Source: Clostridiaceae bacterium
Lineage (GTDB): Bacteria; Bacillota; Clostridia; Lachnospirales; Lachnospiraceae
Direction: 5' to 3'
Assembly: GCA_910575585.1 (NCBI GenBank)
Contig: CAJTGF010000014.1
Coordinates: forward strand, 1 to 64,000
Length of the DNA: 64,000 nucleotides
In this document: positions 45,817 through 54,942 of the stretch, piece after piece
Layout: each line of letters opens with the position of its first letter
Numbering within the stretch: position 1 is the first letter of the stretch
Translations under genes and position numbers: made by a program
The notes under the pieces: model-generated
Seen by the model: only the letters and a program-made list of their open reading frames with translations
Told to the model about the DNA's origin: nothing
Database searches by the model: none

Positions 45817-46698
45817 ATGTGGATTGCAGATCACTGGAATGATTATGAGATAATAGACTGTTCAAACGGAGAAAAACTGGAGCGCTGGGGCGATTTCTGC
45901 CTGATACGCCCGGACCCTCAGGTTATTTGGGACACGTCAAAAAGCCACCGCGGCTGGAGCCACCCCAACGGCCACTACCACCGCAGCGCCAAGGGCGGAG
46001 GCCAGTGGGAGTTTTTTGACCTTCCGCAGCAATGGTCCATCCAATACCGCAGCTTAACATTTAACCTTAAGCCTTTCAGTTTCAAACACACCGGGCTGTT
46101 TCCCGAGCAGGCAGCCAACTGGGACTGGTTTTCCGGTCTTATCGCCAACGCACAAAGGCCCATAAAAGTACTGAACCTGTTCGCCTACACCGGAGGCGCA
46201 ACCTTGGCGGCCGCCAAAGCAGGTGCTTCTGTCACCCATGTGGACGCGTCTAAAGGCATGGTGGGATGGGCAAAAGAAAACGCAAGATCCAGCGGTCTGG
46301 ACCAGGCGCCCATCCGCTGGATCGTAGATGACTGCATGAAATTTGTTCAGAGGGAAAGCCGCCGGGGCAGCCGCTACGACGCCGTTATCATGGACCCGCC
46401 CTCTTACGGCAGAGGCCCTAAAGGAGAGATCTGGAAAATAGAAGACGCGGTGTATCCCCTCATAAAGGAATGTACCAAGCTTTTGTCGGATCACCCCCTG
46501 TTTTTCCTGGTGAACTCCTACACCACAGGCTTGGCCCCGGCGGTCCTTGCCTATATGCTTTCCGTGGAGATCATCCCGAAGCACAAAGGCGCGGTGGACG
46601 CCCAGGAACTGGGGCTTCCCGTAAGCCATACGGGACTGGCCCTTCCCTGCGGGGCATCGGGCCGCTGGAGCCTTTCCTCCTTACCGGCCGCCGTTTAA
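45817..46698 (+). CDS. Class I SAM-dependent methyltransferase, RlmI/RlmK-like
   Basis: A 293-residue methyltransferase. The SAM-binding motif I is VLNLFAYTGGATLAAAKAGA, followed by acidic VTHVDASKGMVGWAKENA, and motif IV is VIMDPPSYGRGPKGEIWK. This arrangement is that of the COG1092 group of 23S rRNA cytosine methyltransferases, but the N-terminal PUA domain of RlmI is absent, so the RNA target is uncertain. AGGATGCC region with GGAGG precedes the ATG. The 3' end overlaps the convergent acyltransferase gene by 18 bp. Confidence 0.85.
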   Translation: MWIADHWNDYEIIDCSNGEKLERWGDFCLIRPDPQVIWDTSKSHRGWSHPNGHYHRSAKGGGQWEFFDLPQQWSIQYRSLTFNLKPFSFKHTGLFPEQAANWDWFSGLIANAQRPIKVLNLFAYTGGATLAAAKAGASVTHVDASKGMVGWAKENARSSGLDQAPIRWIVDDCMKFVQRESRRGSRYDAVIMDPPSYGRGPKGEIWKIEDAVYPLIKECTKLLSDHPLFFLVNSYTTGLAPAVLAYMLSVEIIPKHKGAVDAQELGLPVSHTGLALPCGASGRWSLSSLPAAV

Positions 46699-47706
46699 CA
46701 GCTGCCACATCACCGGCATATGCCTCCTCATCCAGGAGCCTGCCTTGCTGCTGAACCACACCATAAGCATAGGCATCACCAAAAATAAGATCACAGGCAC
46801 CGGCCAGTATCCCCCAAGGATCCTGGCCATCGTTTTATTCACCAGCCGCACCAGGGCAAAATGGACGGTGTACAAAAAGAAATTATAGCGCATCCATGGT
46901 CTGGCTAAGGGCAGTCTCCCTTCATCTATAAAAAGCCACAATCCTATGGGCGCCAGAAGACGAAAATACACCCTGTCAGCGATCCCCGCCGGCCACGGCG
47001 ACACAAACAGCGCCACCGCCAATATCCACAGCCCGATCCCTGACAAAGCCCTTCCGGCTGACCATTGGCCCTCCACCCGCTTTTTTCCATAGATCCCTCC
47101 CCAGGCCCCAACCCCATAGTAAAACAGGGCATCCAGGTTCAAATATGGGACCACGGTGCCTTTCTGCACAAAGTACAGCAGCGCAGACAGCCCCATAATC
47201 CCCAAAGCCTTTCGGCCCAGGATCCAAAACAGCGCCGGAGCCAGCACGGTCAGCAAGATCAGCTGATACAGATACCAGAACACATAATTATACGTATAGT
47301 TCAGCACCGCGTCCACAGCCGCGTACCATCCAAACGGGATCTTCCCCTTTCCCATAATAACGGTCACCCAGGGCAGACGGCTTCCGATCACATACCCCAG
47401 ATAATAGATGGTGTTCCACACCAAAAACGGCACCAGCAGGCTGCGGATCCTGGAACCCCATTTTTCCCCCAGCCGTCCCCAGGTGAAATTCCGGTAAAAC
47501 AGATATCCGGACATGAGAAAAAATCCCGGCACCGCGATCTGCCCCACGGTATTCCCCAAAAAACGCTGAAAGCCCGTTACCCTGTCCACGTAAGGAGACC
47601 GCCCTAAAAACAACTCCCCATTAGCAGAATGTACCCAAACCACAAGAATACTAAACAGAAAAGAGAACCAGGTAATTTTATTGCGAAACCGGGCTTCACT
47701 GTCCAC
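46681..47706 (-). CDS. Acyltransferase family 3 membrane protein
   Basis: A 341-residue protein with about ten membrane segments, beginning near ITWFSFLFSILVVWVHSANGE, where the His is the conserved catalytic residue of the family. VPGFFLMSGYLFYRNF is the second typical motif. Members O-acetylate peptidoglycan, polysaccharides or lipids. The start is GTG with GGGAGG 7 nt upstream; a TTG five codons earlier is inside that site. Substrate unknown; its place beside a wall-binding protein hints at envelope modification. Confidence 0.85.
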   Translation of the reverse strand: MDSEARFRNKITWFSFLFSILVVWVHSANGELFLGRSPYVDRVTGFQRFLGNTVGQIAVPGFFLMSGYLFYRNFTWGRLGEKWGSRIRSLLVPFLVWNTIYYLGYVIGSRLPWVTVIMGKGKIPFGWYAAVDAVLNYTYNYVFWYLYQLILLTVLAPALFWILGRKALGIMGLSALLYFVQKGTVVPYLNLDALFYYGVGAWGGIYGKKRVEGQWSAGRALSGIGLWILAVALFVSPWPAGIADRVYFRLLAPIGLWLFIDEGRLPLARPWMRYNFFLYTVHFALVRLVNKTMARILGGYWPVPVILFLVMPMLMVWFSSKAGSWMRRHMPVMWQLLNGGR

Positions 47707-47819
47707 AGGGATACCTCCCAAAGATTATTTGCTGTATACCCTACAAGTTTACCATAAACCTAAAACTTGTTGCAATGCGTTTTCTGCTGTTATTCCAAAT
47801 TTCCTCTGATCATGCAAAA

Positions 47820-47855
47820 GCGGCATCGGCCGTCCCAAAGGATGGCCGATGCCGC
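47820..47855 (-). terminator. Terminator of the sialic-acid importer operon
   Basis: A perfect 12-bp stem GCGGCATCGGCC / GGCCGATGCCGC with a 12-nt loop, 20 bp past the permease stop, with CTTTTGC on the minus strand after it. Confidence 0.75.
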
Positions 47856-47874
47856 GCTGTGCAAACCGTTAAAA

Positions 47875-48699
47875 CTAACCTTTCACTGCTCCCATAGTGA
47901 TACCCTGGGTAAAATAATTCTGGAACATCAAAAATACCGCCACAATGGGCACCGCCGCCATGGCGGCGCCAGCCATGATAACCCCGTAGTTGGTAGAAAA
48001 CTCCTGCTGCAGCGTAGCCACGCCCAAGGAGATGGTCAGCTTGGCCCTGGAATTCAGCATAACCAATTGCATAAAGTAATCATTCCAGGTATTGATAAAT
48101 GTAAAGATAGCCAGCGCCCCAAACCCCGGTTTCACGATAGGCATAACAATACTGCTGAAGGTCCGCACTTCCCCACTGCCGTCGATCTTGGCCGCCTCCA
48201 GTAGCTCTGTAGGAATATTCTCGCTGAACTGCTTCATCAGGAACACGCCAAATGGCCATCCGCACAACGGAAGAATGATCGCCCAGGATGTATCATGGAT
48301 CCCCATAAAACTTACCAGCTTCATCAGGGGCACCAGGATAACCTGCTTGGGAAGAGCCATTGCAAACACAAAGATACTAAACAACGTGGCCTGCCCGTAA
48401 AACCGCTTCTTAGCCAGCACATACCCTGCCATGGAAGACACCACGCAGACAATGAGCATCGTGATGCCGCAGATAAATACGCTGTTCCACAGCCACTGGA
48501 GAGCCGGATTCTGCATCAGCTTGTGAAAGTTCTCCATGGTGGGACTTAATGGGAACCATTCCGGAGGAAGTTTTACGGTAACTTTCTGGGACTTAAACGC
48601 TCCCGTTAAGATCCAGTAAAAGGGGAAAATAAAAATAAAGCTTAAGATTAATAAAAACGCCATGGAGATAATATCCAAAATACCTGTTTTTTTCTTCAT
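47875..48699 (-). CDS. Carbohydrate ABC transporter permease, MalG type (predicted sialic acid importer)
   Basis: A 274-residue permease with six hydrophobic segments and the EAA loop ELLEAAKIDGSGEVRTFSSIVMPIVKPG. Last gene of the binding protein-permease-permease unit; no ATPase gene follows. Sialic acid or a sialoside is the inferred substrate because the unit is followed by rpiR-nanK-nanE and divergent nanA. A longer frame exists upstream, but MKKK is the likely start. Confidence 0.88.
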   Translation of the reverse strand: MKKKTGILDIISMAFLLILSFIFIFPFYWILTGAFKSQKVTVKLPPEWFPLSPTMENFHKLMQNPALQWLWNSVFICGITMLIVCVVSSMAGYVLAKKRFYGQATLFSIFVFAMALPKQVILVPLMKLVSFMGIHDTSWAIILPLCGWPFGVFLMKQFSENIPTELLEAAKIDGSGEVRTFSSIVMPIVKPGFGALAIFTFINTWNDYFMQLVMLNSRAKLTISLGVATLQQEFSTNYGVIMAGAAMAAVPIVAVFLMFQNYFTQGITMGAVKG

Positions 48700-48715
48700 T
48701 CCTTTGTCCCCCTTC

Positions 48716-49612
48716 CTAATATTCCACATCGCTGCCCAAAGCTTTAAACTGGATAAAGCTGATCAGTCCGATCATCAGAGCCAGAACCACGCCCATGGCA
48801 TTGGCATAGCCGTACTCAAACCGCTTAAAAGCATTCTCATACAGATAATACATGATGGTCGTGGTCCGGTAATTGGGACCTCCGGAAGTAAGCAGCTGGA
48901 TCAAGGAAAAGCACTGGAACGAGTTGATGGTAGTGATCACCACAATATAAAGCGTGGTAGGCAGAAGGCTGGGCCACTTGATCTGCCAAAACACCTGCAG
49001 ATCGTTGGCTCCGTCCACCTGCGCCGCCTCCACATAATCTTTGGGAACATTGCCCAGAGAAGCGATATAAAGGATGATAGGCTGGCCCACGCTGGTGGTG
49101 ATCAAAATGATCAGGATAGCCCAGAGAGCAAACTTCTTGTCTCCGGTCCACATGATATTCTTTTCAATGATATTCATGCTCTTTAACAACCAGTTCAAAA
49201 TACCATTTAACGGGTCATAGATCCACTTCCACACAACCGTGACCGCAACCGTGCCGGTCACTACGGGAAGGAAGAATACACACCGGAAAAATGACCGGGT
49301 AAAGGGATTCTTCTCATAGGTCATGGCAGCCACAAACAGGGCGAACAGCACCGTGATCGGTACGGAACCCACCACCAGGATAAGGGTGTTCACCAGAGAT
49401 TTCTGCCACACCTCATCCTTGAACATATTCACATAATTGTCCAGCCCGATAAACGTCATGCCCTTCATGTTATACCGGAACAGGCTGGTTACAACGCCCA
49501 TGATCATGGGCAAAAGTACAAAGATACAGAAAAAGAACAATGCCGGTGCCAGAAACGCATAGGAGATCAGAGTCTCCCTCATGCGGATTTTATTAAACTT
49601 TGATTGCTTCAT
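48716..49612 (-). CDS. Carbohydrate ABC transporter permease, MalF type (predicted sialic acid importer)
   Basis: A 298-residue permease. The first helix (SYAFLAPALFFFCIFVLLPMIMGV) and the EAA loop YVEAAQVDGANDLQVFWQIKWPSL are typical of CUT1 inner-membrane subunits. AGGAGGAAGC directly precedes the ATG chosen. It is separated from the binding-protein gene by 112 bp that include a short CATACA/TGTATG hairpin, probably for differential expression. Confidence 0.88.
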   Translation of the reverse strand: MKQSKFNKIRMRETLISYAFLAPALFFFCIFVLLPMIMGVVTSLFRYNMKGMTFIGLDNYVNMFKDEVWQKSLVNTLILVVGSVPITVLFALFVAAMTYEKNPFTRSFFRCVFFLPVVTGTVAVTVVWKWIYDPLNGILNWLLKSMNIIEKNIMWTGDKKFALWAILIILITTSVGQPIILYIASLGNVPKDYVEAAQVDGANDLQVFWQIKWPSLLPTTLYIVVITTINSFQCFSLIQLLTSGGPNYRTTTIMYYLYENAFKRFEYGYANAMGVVLALMIGLISFIQFKALGSDVEY

Positions 49613-49724
49613 GCTTCCTCCTGTCCAGCCGGCCCTCCACCGGCCCCTTAAAAACTTCTCCCCATACAAAACTGTATGAGGAGAAATGAAGAAGTGTCAT
49701 AAGTATTCAGTCAGATCCGCACGA

Positions 49725-51125
49725 TCACTGCGCATTTGCAATAGACTGATTCGCCTTGGTCACGAAATCATTCACTGCGTCTTCCGGTGTGGAATCACCG
49801 TTCAATACTGCCTGCAGCATCGGGAACCAGTAAGTCCTCATCTCTGCAAAGCCCTTGATGGTATTGTAATATGGAGAGTAGTACTTGGTCAGGCTTGCGT
49901 AGAAGCCCATCTCCTCATCGCCGGGATACAGATCACCCATGGACTGGCGAACCGGAAATACGCTGGTCCTTACCACATCCTTTGGTCCCCACTCTTCATC
50001 ATTGCACATGAAGTCAATAAACTTCTTGGAAGCTTCCGCCTTGGCAGCGTCACCGTTATCAAATACACAGAATCCGTTCACCAGGTACTCCAGTTCCGGA
50101 ACGCCGTCGTCAGACGGGAATGGCAGCGCAATAGCCTCGATCTCATTCTGTGTCAAAGTCTCTGCTCTCTGTGAAGCAAGTCCCGGAGACCACAGTGTCG
50201 TAAACGCGGTGTTGCCTGCCACGAACTGGTCTACGTCCTCGCCGCCGTTGTACGCGGAACCATTGAGCATGTAGCCTGCGTCAACCCACTCTTTGATCTT
50301 GGTCAATGCCTTGATGCCGCCCTCATCATTCAGGGTGTACTCGGTCACTTCATCATTGGTCACCTGACTGTCATAGATGTTGGTCACGAACGCGCGGATA
50401 CCCTGATCGCCGCCCTGTCCGGAACAGTAAACCGTAGCGCCGTTAAACCCGGCGGCGTTCAGTTTCTTGAGCATCTCCTCAAACTGCGCCGTAGTCCAGG
50501 TCCTGTCACCTTCCATATTAATGCAGCTCATGGCGTCAGCCGCCTCAAGAGCCTGCTTGCTCACTGCCATACAGAATGCAGCCGTGCTGATGGGATACAT
50601 ATAGTAACTTCCGTCGTCAGACTTACAGGAATTAAGCAGGGCCTCATTGTTCACGTCCTTCACGAACTCATCCGTAAACATGTCGTCCAGCTTCACAAGC
50701 TTCCCGTTCTGGGCATAGGAGATAATACGTCCCGGCGCGTCAAACAGAACGTCGCACACGGTCCCCGCCTCAATGGCTGCCGTGATCTTCTCCGGTCCTG
50801 ACGTAAAGTCGATGGTCTCAAGATTCACCTTGATATCCGGATTCTTGGCCTCAAACGCGGCAATGATCTCCGCCTCATAGGTCCCAGCCGGCTTATCGGC
50901 ATCCTGCGCATATGTAGGGAATGCCCACCAGGTAATCTCAACAGCCCCTGCAGGCGCCGCCGCATCACTCCCTCCGGCCGTGGTCGCCGCCTCTCCGGCT
51001 GCCGCTGTGGTGCCTGTGTCCGCTGCCGGAGCCGCCGTAGTCTCGCTGCCTCCGGAACCGCCGCACCCGGCCAGTGTGGTCGCCATCAGTGCCGCAGCAA
51101 GTCCCAATGATAAAATTTTCTTCAT
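49725..51125 (-). CDS. Extracellular solute-binding lipoprotein (predicted sialic acid importer)
   Basis: A 466-residue lipoprotein with lipobox LAGC (Cys21) and an Ala/Thr-rich linker of about 40 residues. The body is a family 1 sugar-binding protein (VEITWWAFPTYAQDADKPAGTYEAEIIAAFEAKNPDI, VCDVLFDAPGRIISYAQNGKL). AAGGAGGG precedes the ATG. Its promoter contains a palindrome within the spacer that also occurs at nanA, indicating control by the adjacent RpiR-type regulator. Substrate inferred from context only. Confidence 0.9.
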   Translation of the reverse strand: MKKILSLGLAAALMATTLAGCGGSGGSETTAAPAADTGTTAAAGEAATTAGGSDAAAPAGAVEITWWAFPTYAQDADKPAGTYEAEIIAAFEAKNPDIKVNLETIDFTSGPEKITAAIEAGTVCDVLFDAPGRIISYAQNGKLVKLDDMFTDEFVKDVNNEALLNSCKSDDGSYYMYPISTAAFCMAVSKQALEAADAMSCINMEGDRTWTTAQFEEMLKKLNAAGFNGATVYCSGQGGDQGIRAFVTNIYDSQVTNDEVTEYTLNDEGGIKALTKIKEWVDAGYMLNGSAYNGGEDVDQFVAGNTAFTTLWSPGLASQRAETLTQNEIEAIALPFPSDDGVPELEYLVNGFCVFDNGDAAKAEASKKFIDFMCNDEEWGPKDVVRTSVFPVRQSMGDLYPGDEEMGFYASLTKYYSPYYNTIKGFAEMRTYWFPMLQAVLNGDSTPEDAVNDFVTKANQSIANAQ

Positions 51126-51194
51126 AGAATGCCCTCCTTAGGAAATTTTGACTAATCCACATGGTCTTAAAACCCATATTTTTGTTATATTTGA

Positions 51195-51223
51195 ATTATA
51201 TATCAGAAAATTTCTTTTGTCAA
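51195..51223 (-). promoter_or_regulatory. Promoter of the sialic-acid importer with an operator in the spacer
   Basis: On the minus strand TTGACA, a 17-bp spacer and TATAAT. The spacer contains AAGAAATTTTCTGATA (plus-strand TCAGAAAATTTCTTTTG at 51203-51219), a near-palindrome like the one after the nanA promoter; a repressor bound there would block RNA polymerase. Confidence 0.7.
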
Positions 51224-51265
51224 CAGGATTCATCAAAGGAAAATTTTTTTATTTTTAGACAATTT

Positions 51266-52120
51266 CTACCACAATCTCTCCAAAACCGAGCCGGAAGTCC
51301 GCTCATTGTTTTTACTGCATGCCTCAAAATACCGCCTGTAATATTCCGTATACATCAGGTCGATCAAAAACAGCTGGCTGATCTCCCCGGATGTAGACCC
51401 TCCCTGAAGGGGCCCTTCATTGGCCCCGCTAAGCAAAGTCAGATCAGCATAGGAAGTCAGGGGGGATTTGCTGAATCTGGTGATGCAGATCACCCTTGCC
51501 CCCGCCTGTTTCGCCAGCTGCGCCACATGGATCGTATCTTTCGTAGCCCCTGAATAGGAGAACACCACCGCCACCTCGTCCGCGTTCATGGTGGAGGCCA
51601 CCATGGCCTGCATGTGAGAATCCTGAATGCAGTACACCTTAGGCTCAATGCGCAGAAACTTGTTGGCTGCCTTCAAAGCAGTGAGAACGCTGGCTCCCAC
51701 ACCGAAAAAATAAACTTTCTTTGCCTCGTGGAGCCAGTCAATAGTCTGATTAAAAACCTTCTCATCCAACAGGGAGTGAGTCTCCGTCAAAGCGTGGACA
51801 TTGGTATTAAGCACCTTTTGCGCCAATTCGTGAAATGTATCATTTAACCCTATGTTGCCCGTAAATCCGCTGGTCTCCTTCTCGTTCTCATTGAGACTTA
51901 AAGACAGTACCATCTTAAACTCCTGATACCCTTTCAGTTCCATGGACTTGCAGAACCGGAACACGCTGGTATCACCCACCTGACACGCCTCCGCCAAATC
52001 CGTGATAGACATAAACAGTACTTCCCTGGGATTCTGCAAAATATAATCAGCCACCTTTTTTTCCGCCTTTGTAAACTGATTGTATGCAGTCCTCATTTTT
52101 ACCAAAAAATCGCCTTGCAT
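51266..52120 (-). CDS. RpiR/MurR family regulator (predicted sialic-acid regulator)
   Basis: A 284-residue regulator. N-terminal helix-turn-helix about 10-75 (NQFTKAEKKVADYILQNPREVLFMSITDLAEACQVGDTSVFRFCKSMELKGYQEF) and C-terminal SIS sugar-phosphate sensor domain about 125-255 (KKVYFFGVGASVLTALKAANKFLR, VAVVFSYSGATKDTIHVAQLAKQAGARVICIT). In Clostridia, RpiR-type NanR proteins sense N-acetylmannosamine-6-phosphate, the substrate of the nanE product encoded upstream. GAAGGAGG fixes the ATG. Confidence 0.9.
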   Translation of the reverse strand: MQGDFLVKMRTAYNQFTKAEKKVADYILQNPREVLFMSITDLAEACQVGDTSVFRFCKSMELKGYQEFKMVLSLSLNENEKETSGFTGNIGLNDTFHELAQKVLNTNVHALTETHSLLDEKVFNQTIDWLHEAKKVYFFGVGASVLTALKAANKFLRIEPKVYCIQDSHMQAMVASTMNADEVAVVFSYSGATKDTIHVAQLAKQAGARVICITRFSKSPLTSYADLTLLSGANEGPLQGGSTSGEISQLFLIDLMYTEYYRRYFEACSKNNERTSGSVLERLW

Positions 52121-52159
52121 CAATACCCCTCCTTCTGTCGGTCTTCCAAATGTTGTAAT

Positions 52160-53044
52160 TTAAGTCTTTTTCATCTGCTCCATTGCCATCCAGGACGCCC
52201 CCATAAGACCCGCCTGATTTCCCAGGGCCGCCGTCTTCAGCTCCACGCCGCGAAAGCTGTCCATGATCCTGCCTGCCGTCCGTTCCCTCACCTGTCCTAA
52301 GATGTAGGGCTGTTCCATCACTCCCCCGCCTAAAATCACGCAGGACGGGTTAAAAATATGTATCACGGTCACCAAACCGTGGACGATCTCATCAATCCAT
52401 CGGTCCACGATCTCCCTCACTTCCGGCTCCTGAAATCTGGCAAAGATCTGCCTGCCGTTTGTGAGAGTTTCGTCCCGCTTTAGCGCCTCCGCTACCAGAG
52501 CAGTGGCCGACGCGTATTTCTCGTAGCAGCCGCTGAAGGGCTGCCCCTTTACGCAATCTTCCGGGTGGACCATGATCCCGCCAAACTCACCGGCGGAAAA
52601 CATGCTTCCTGAATAAATCTTCTTACCTATTATAATGGCCCCGCCTACTCCTGTACCGTAAGTAAGACACAAAAAGTCGTCATGGTCTTTGCCTGCTCCC
52701 CAGGCGGCCTCCCCCAAAGCCGCCGCGTTCACATCATTTTCCACGGCCACCGGCGTACCAAATTCCGACGCCACAATGTCCTTTAAGCGGGTTCCCGTGT
52801 ATCCCGGTATGTTTTCATTGGCATATCGGATATATCCCTCTTCTGAGTTTACCTGACCTGCCGTGCTGATCCCCACGCCGTCAAAGGGCCTGTAAGTCTC
52901 AAGGATCTCCAAGATCCGGCTCACTACATGGGCTGCTCCCTTCTTTGCCTCCGTGTCCTGTTCCCTTACCTCCACCAGTTCCTGACCATTCCACAGACCC
53001 GACTTGATGGAGGTCCCTCCAATATCTAAAACCGCTATCCTCAT
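52160..53044 (-). CDS. nanK: ROK family kinase, predicted N-acetylmannosamine kinase
   Basis: A 294-residue sugar kinase of the ROK family with the ATP-binding MRIAVLDIGGTSIKSGLW, the catalytic region VAVENDVNAAALGEAAWGAG and a C-terminal ATP site (SCVILGGGVMEQP). The ROK zinc signature CxCGxxGCxE is altered here (HPEDCVKGQPFSGCYEKYAS lacks the second Cys). It phosphorylates ManNAc before NanE, judged by the operon nanE-nanK-rpiR. AAGGAGT precedes the ATG, and only 10 bp separate it from nanE. Confidence 0.85.
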   Translation of the reverse strand: MRIAVLDIGGTSIKSGLWNGQELVEVREQDTEAKKGAAHVVSRILEILETYRPFDGVGISTAGQVNSEEGYIRYANENIPGYTGTRLKDIVASEFGTPVAVENDVNAAALGEAAWGAGKDHDDFLCLTYGTGVGGAIIIGKKIYSGSMFSAGEFGGIMVHPEDCVKGQPFSGCYEKYASATALVAEALKRDETLTNGRQIFARFQEPEVREIVDRWIDEIVHGLVTVIHIFNPSCVILGGGVMEQPYILGQVRERTAGRIMDSFRGVELKTAALGNQAGLMGASWMAMEQMKKT

Positions 53045-53054
53045 AAGGGACTCC

Positions 53055-53759
53055 TTATCTGCCGATGGCCGCCACAAACCGCTTCGTAATCTCAAGAGGT
53101 CTGGTGATGGCCCCTCCGATCACCGCCGTCCACACGCCGCTGTCCAGAGCCTTCTTCAGCTGATCCGGCGTCCAGATGCCGCCTTCCGCCACCACCGGCT
53201 TTTTGCAGTCCCGTGCCAGCTGCTCCATCAATCCAAAATCCGGCAGCGCCGTCCCTTTGGTGTACTCCGTATAGCCCCGCATCGTGGTGCCGATAAGGTC
53301 AAACCCGATCTCGGCCGCATGGATCCCCTCCTCGTAGCAGGAGCAGTCCGCCATAAACAACTGATCCGGATACTTCTTCCTCACTTCCCCGAAAAACTCA
53401 TCCAGACTCTTACCGTCCGGTCTGGGTCTTTTGGAAGAATCCGTAGCATCCGCGGCAATGATGGAGACTCCGCACTGGACCAGAGCGTCGATCTCTTTCA
53501 TCGTAGGCGAAATATATACGTCACAGTCACCATAGTTTTGCTTTATGATGCCTATGATCGGAAGATCCACCGTTTTTTTGATCTCTCCGATATCTTCCAC
53601 TGTGTTGGCGCGGATACCTACGGCTCCCCCCAGCATGGCTGCATACGCCATCCTTGACATAATGTAGGAACTGTGCAGCGGCTCCTCTTCCAATGCCTGG
53701 CAGGAAACGATCAATCCTCCCTTAATCTGCTCCAAAATCTTTTGGTTTGTCTGGTTCAT
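53055..53759 (-). CDS. nanE: N-acetylmannosamine-6-phosphate 2-epimerase
   Basis: A 234-residue TIM-barrel enzyme converting ManNAc-6-P to GlcNAc-6-P. Family marks are [18 protein letters not shown], the catalytic Lys region [27 protein letters not shown] and [33 protein letters not shown]. The open frame is much longer upstream, but AAGGAGG directly precedes this ATG. First gene of the leftward operon, divergent from nanA. Confidence 0.94.
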   Translation of the reverse strand: MNQTNQKILEQIKGGLIVSCQALEEEPLHSSYIMSRMAYAAMLGGAVGIRANTVEDIGEIKKTVDLPIIGIIKQNYGDCDVYISPTMKEIDALVQCGVSIIAADATDSSKRPRPDGKSLDEFFGEVRKKYPDQLFMADCSCYEEGIHAAEIGFDLIGTTMRGYTEYTKGTALPDFGLMEQLARDCKKPVVAEGGIWTPDQLKKALDSGVWTAVIGGAITRPLEITKRFVAAIGR

Positions 53760-53810
53760 GGTATTTTCCTCCTTAATTGGCCCTTCAGCGTCATAAAAGT
53801 TATATATCAT

Positions 53811-53903
53811 ACTATAACATATCCAAAAATCTTTTTCAATGCTATGGATCAAATAAAAAAAATTTTTATTTTTCTTGATTTCTATCCCAAAAAGTGGTAT
53901 GAT
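53811..53903. promoter_or_regulatory. Divergent promoters of nanE (minus) and nanA (plus)
   Basis: Leftward: TTGAAA, 17-bp spacer, TATAGT (53811-53839). Rightward: TTGATT, 17-bp spacer, TATGAT (53875-53903). Between them is an AT-rich near-palindrome (TCAAATAAAAA...TTTTTCTTGA, 53849-53878). Together with the operator-like site beyond the nanA start of transcription this suits joint control of both arms. Confidence 0.7.
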
Positions 53904-53914
53904 TGACTTGTCAA

Positions 53915-53930
53915 TGAAAATTTTTTCTGA
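53915..53930 (+). promoter_or_regulatory. Predicted RpiR-type operator in the nanA leader
   Basis: TGAAAATTTTTTCTGA lies just downstream of the expected nanA transcription start. Its complement TCAGAAAAAATTTTCA resembles TCAGAAAATTTCTTTTG in the importer promoter. MurR/RpiR family operators often have this GAAA-TTTC type; assignment is inferred. Confidence 0.5.
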
Positions 53931-53946
53931 AAGGACAGGTACCCTT

Positions 53947-54864
53947 ATGTCAAAGTACAACACAGACAAATTCCGTCACATAACCGTCGCCCTTAACACT
54001 CCCTTTAAAAAGGACGGTTCCGTAGATGTGGAGGCTGTAAAGGCCGTATCCCGCTACTTCCGCGACAAGGGGGTAAAGCAGATGTATGTATGCGGCAGCA
54101 CTGGTGAAGGCTTCCTTCTGGACACCGAAGAGCGCATGCTGGTAACCGAAACCGTAGTCCATGAAGTTGGTGACGACATGAACATCATCGTCCACGTAGG
54201 CTGCCCGGACACCAGACATTCCTGCATACTGGCAGAGCACGCCGAAAAAGTAGGTGCCGCGGCAACCTCCGCTGTTCCATGCGTGTACTATCGTCCCAGT
54301 GAAGAAAGCGTATACCGCCACTGGACCGAGATCACAGAGGCTGCTGACCTGCCTTTCTTCATTTATAATATCCCTCAGCTGACAGGCTTCAATTTATCCA
54401 TGAACCTGTTCAACCGGATGCTTGAAAATGAGCGGGTGGCAGGCGTAAAATGCTCTTCCGACCCGGCTCAGGACATTCTTCGTTTTAAAAACGCAGGGGG
54501 CAAAGATTTCCTGGTATTCAACGGCCCTGACGAGCAGTTTGTAGCCGGACGTCTTATGGGTGCTGACGCCGGGATCGGCGGCACCTACGGCGCCATGCCG
54601 GAACTGTACATAAAGATGGACCAGCTTATTAAAGATGGCCAGTGGGACAAGGCTGCCGATGTTCAGGCCATCGTCACTCCGCTTATTTACCGTCTCTGCT
54701 CCTTTGCCTCCATGCATGGCGCAGTTAAGGGGATCATCTCCCTGGACGGATGCCCTATGGGCGATCCCAGACTCCCATTCCTTCCTGTTGCTCTGGATAA
54801 CCCGGATCTGGTACAGCTTTACAAGGATATCAAACAGGCGATCGCAGACACCAAAGACTTGTAA
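53947..54864 (+). CDS. nanA: N-acetylneuraminate lyase
   Basis: A 305-residue class I aldolase that splits sialic acid into ManNAc and pyruvate. The carboxylate-binding GSTGEG at 50-55, the catalytic Tyr140 ([11 protein letters not shown]) and the Schiff-base Lys168 (VAGVKCSSD) are all in place. AAAGGA lies 12 nt before the ATG. It is followed by an SGNH esterase gene and opposes nanE-nanK-rpiR, completing a sialic-acid degradation set. Confidence 0.94.
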   Translation: MSKYNTDKFRHITVALNTPFKKDGSVDVEAVKAVSRYFRDKGVKQMYVCGSTGEGFLLDTEERMLVTETVVHEVGDDMNIIVHVGCPDTRHSCILAEHAEKVGAAATSAVPCVYYRPSEESVYRHWTEITEAADLPFFIYNIPQLTGFNLSMNLFNRMLENERVAGVKCSSDPAQDILRFKNAGGKDFLVFNGPDEQFVAGRLMGADAGIGGTYGAMPELYIKMDQLIKDGQWDKAADVQAIVTPLIYRLCSFASMHGAVKGIISLDGCPMGDPRLPFLPVALDNPDLVQLYKDIKQAIADTKDL

Positions 54865-54942
54865 TGTGATCCGTGATTATTCCGGCAAGCTTTGGCGCCT
54901 TTGCGTCGGCTTGCTGGATTTCCATGCTTTAAGGGGGTTTTT

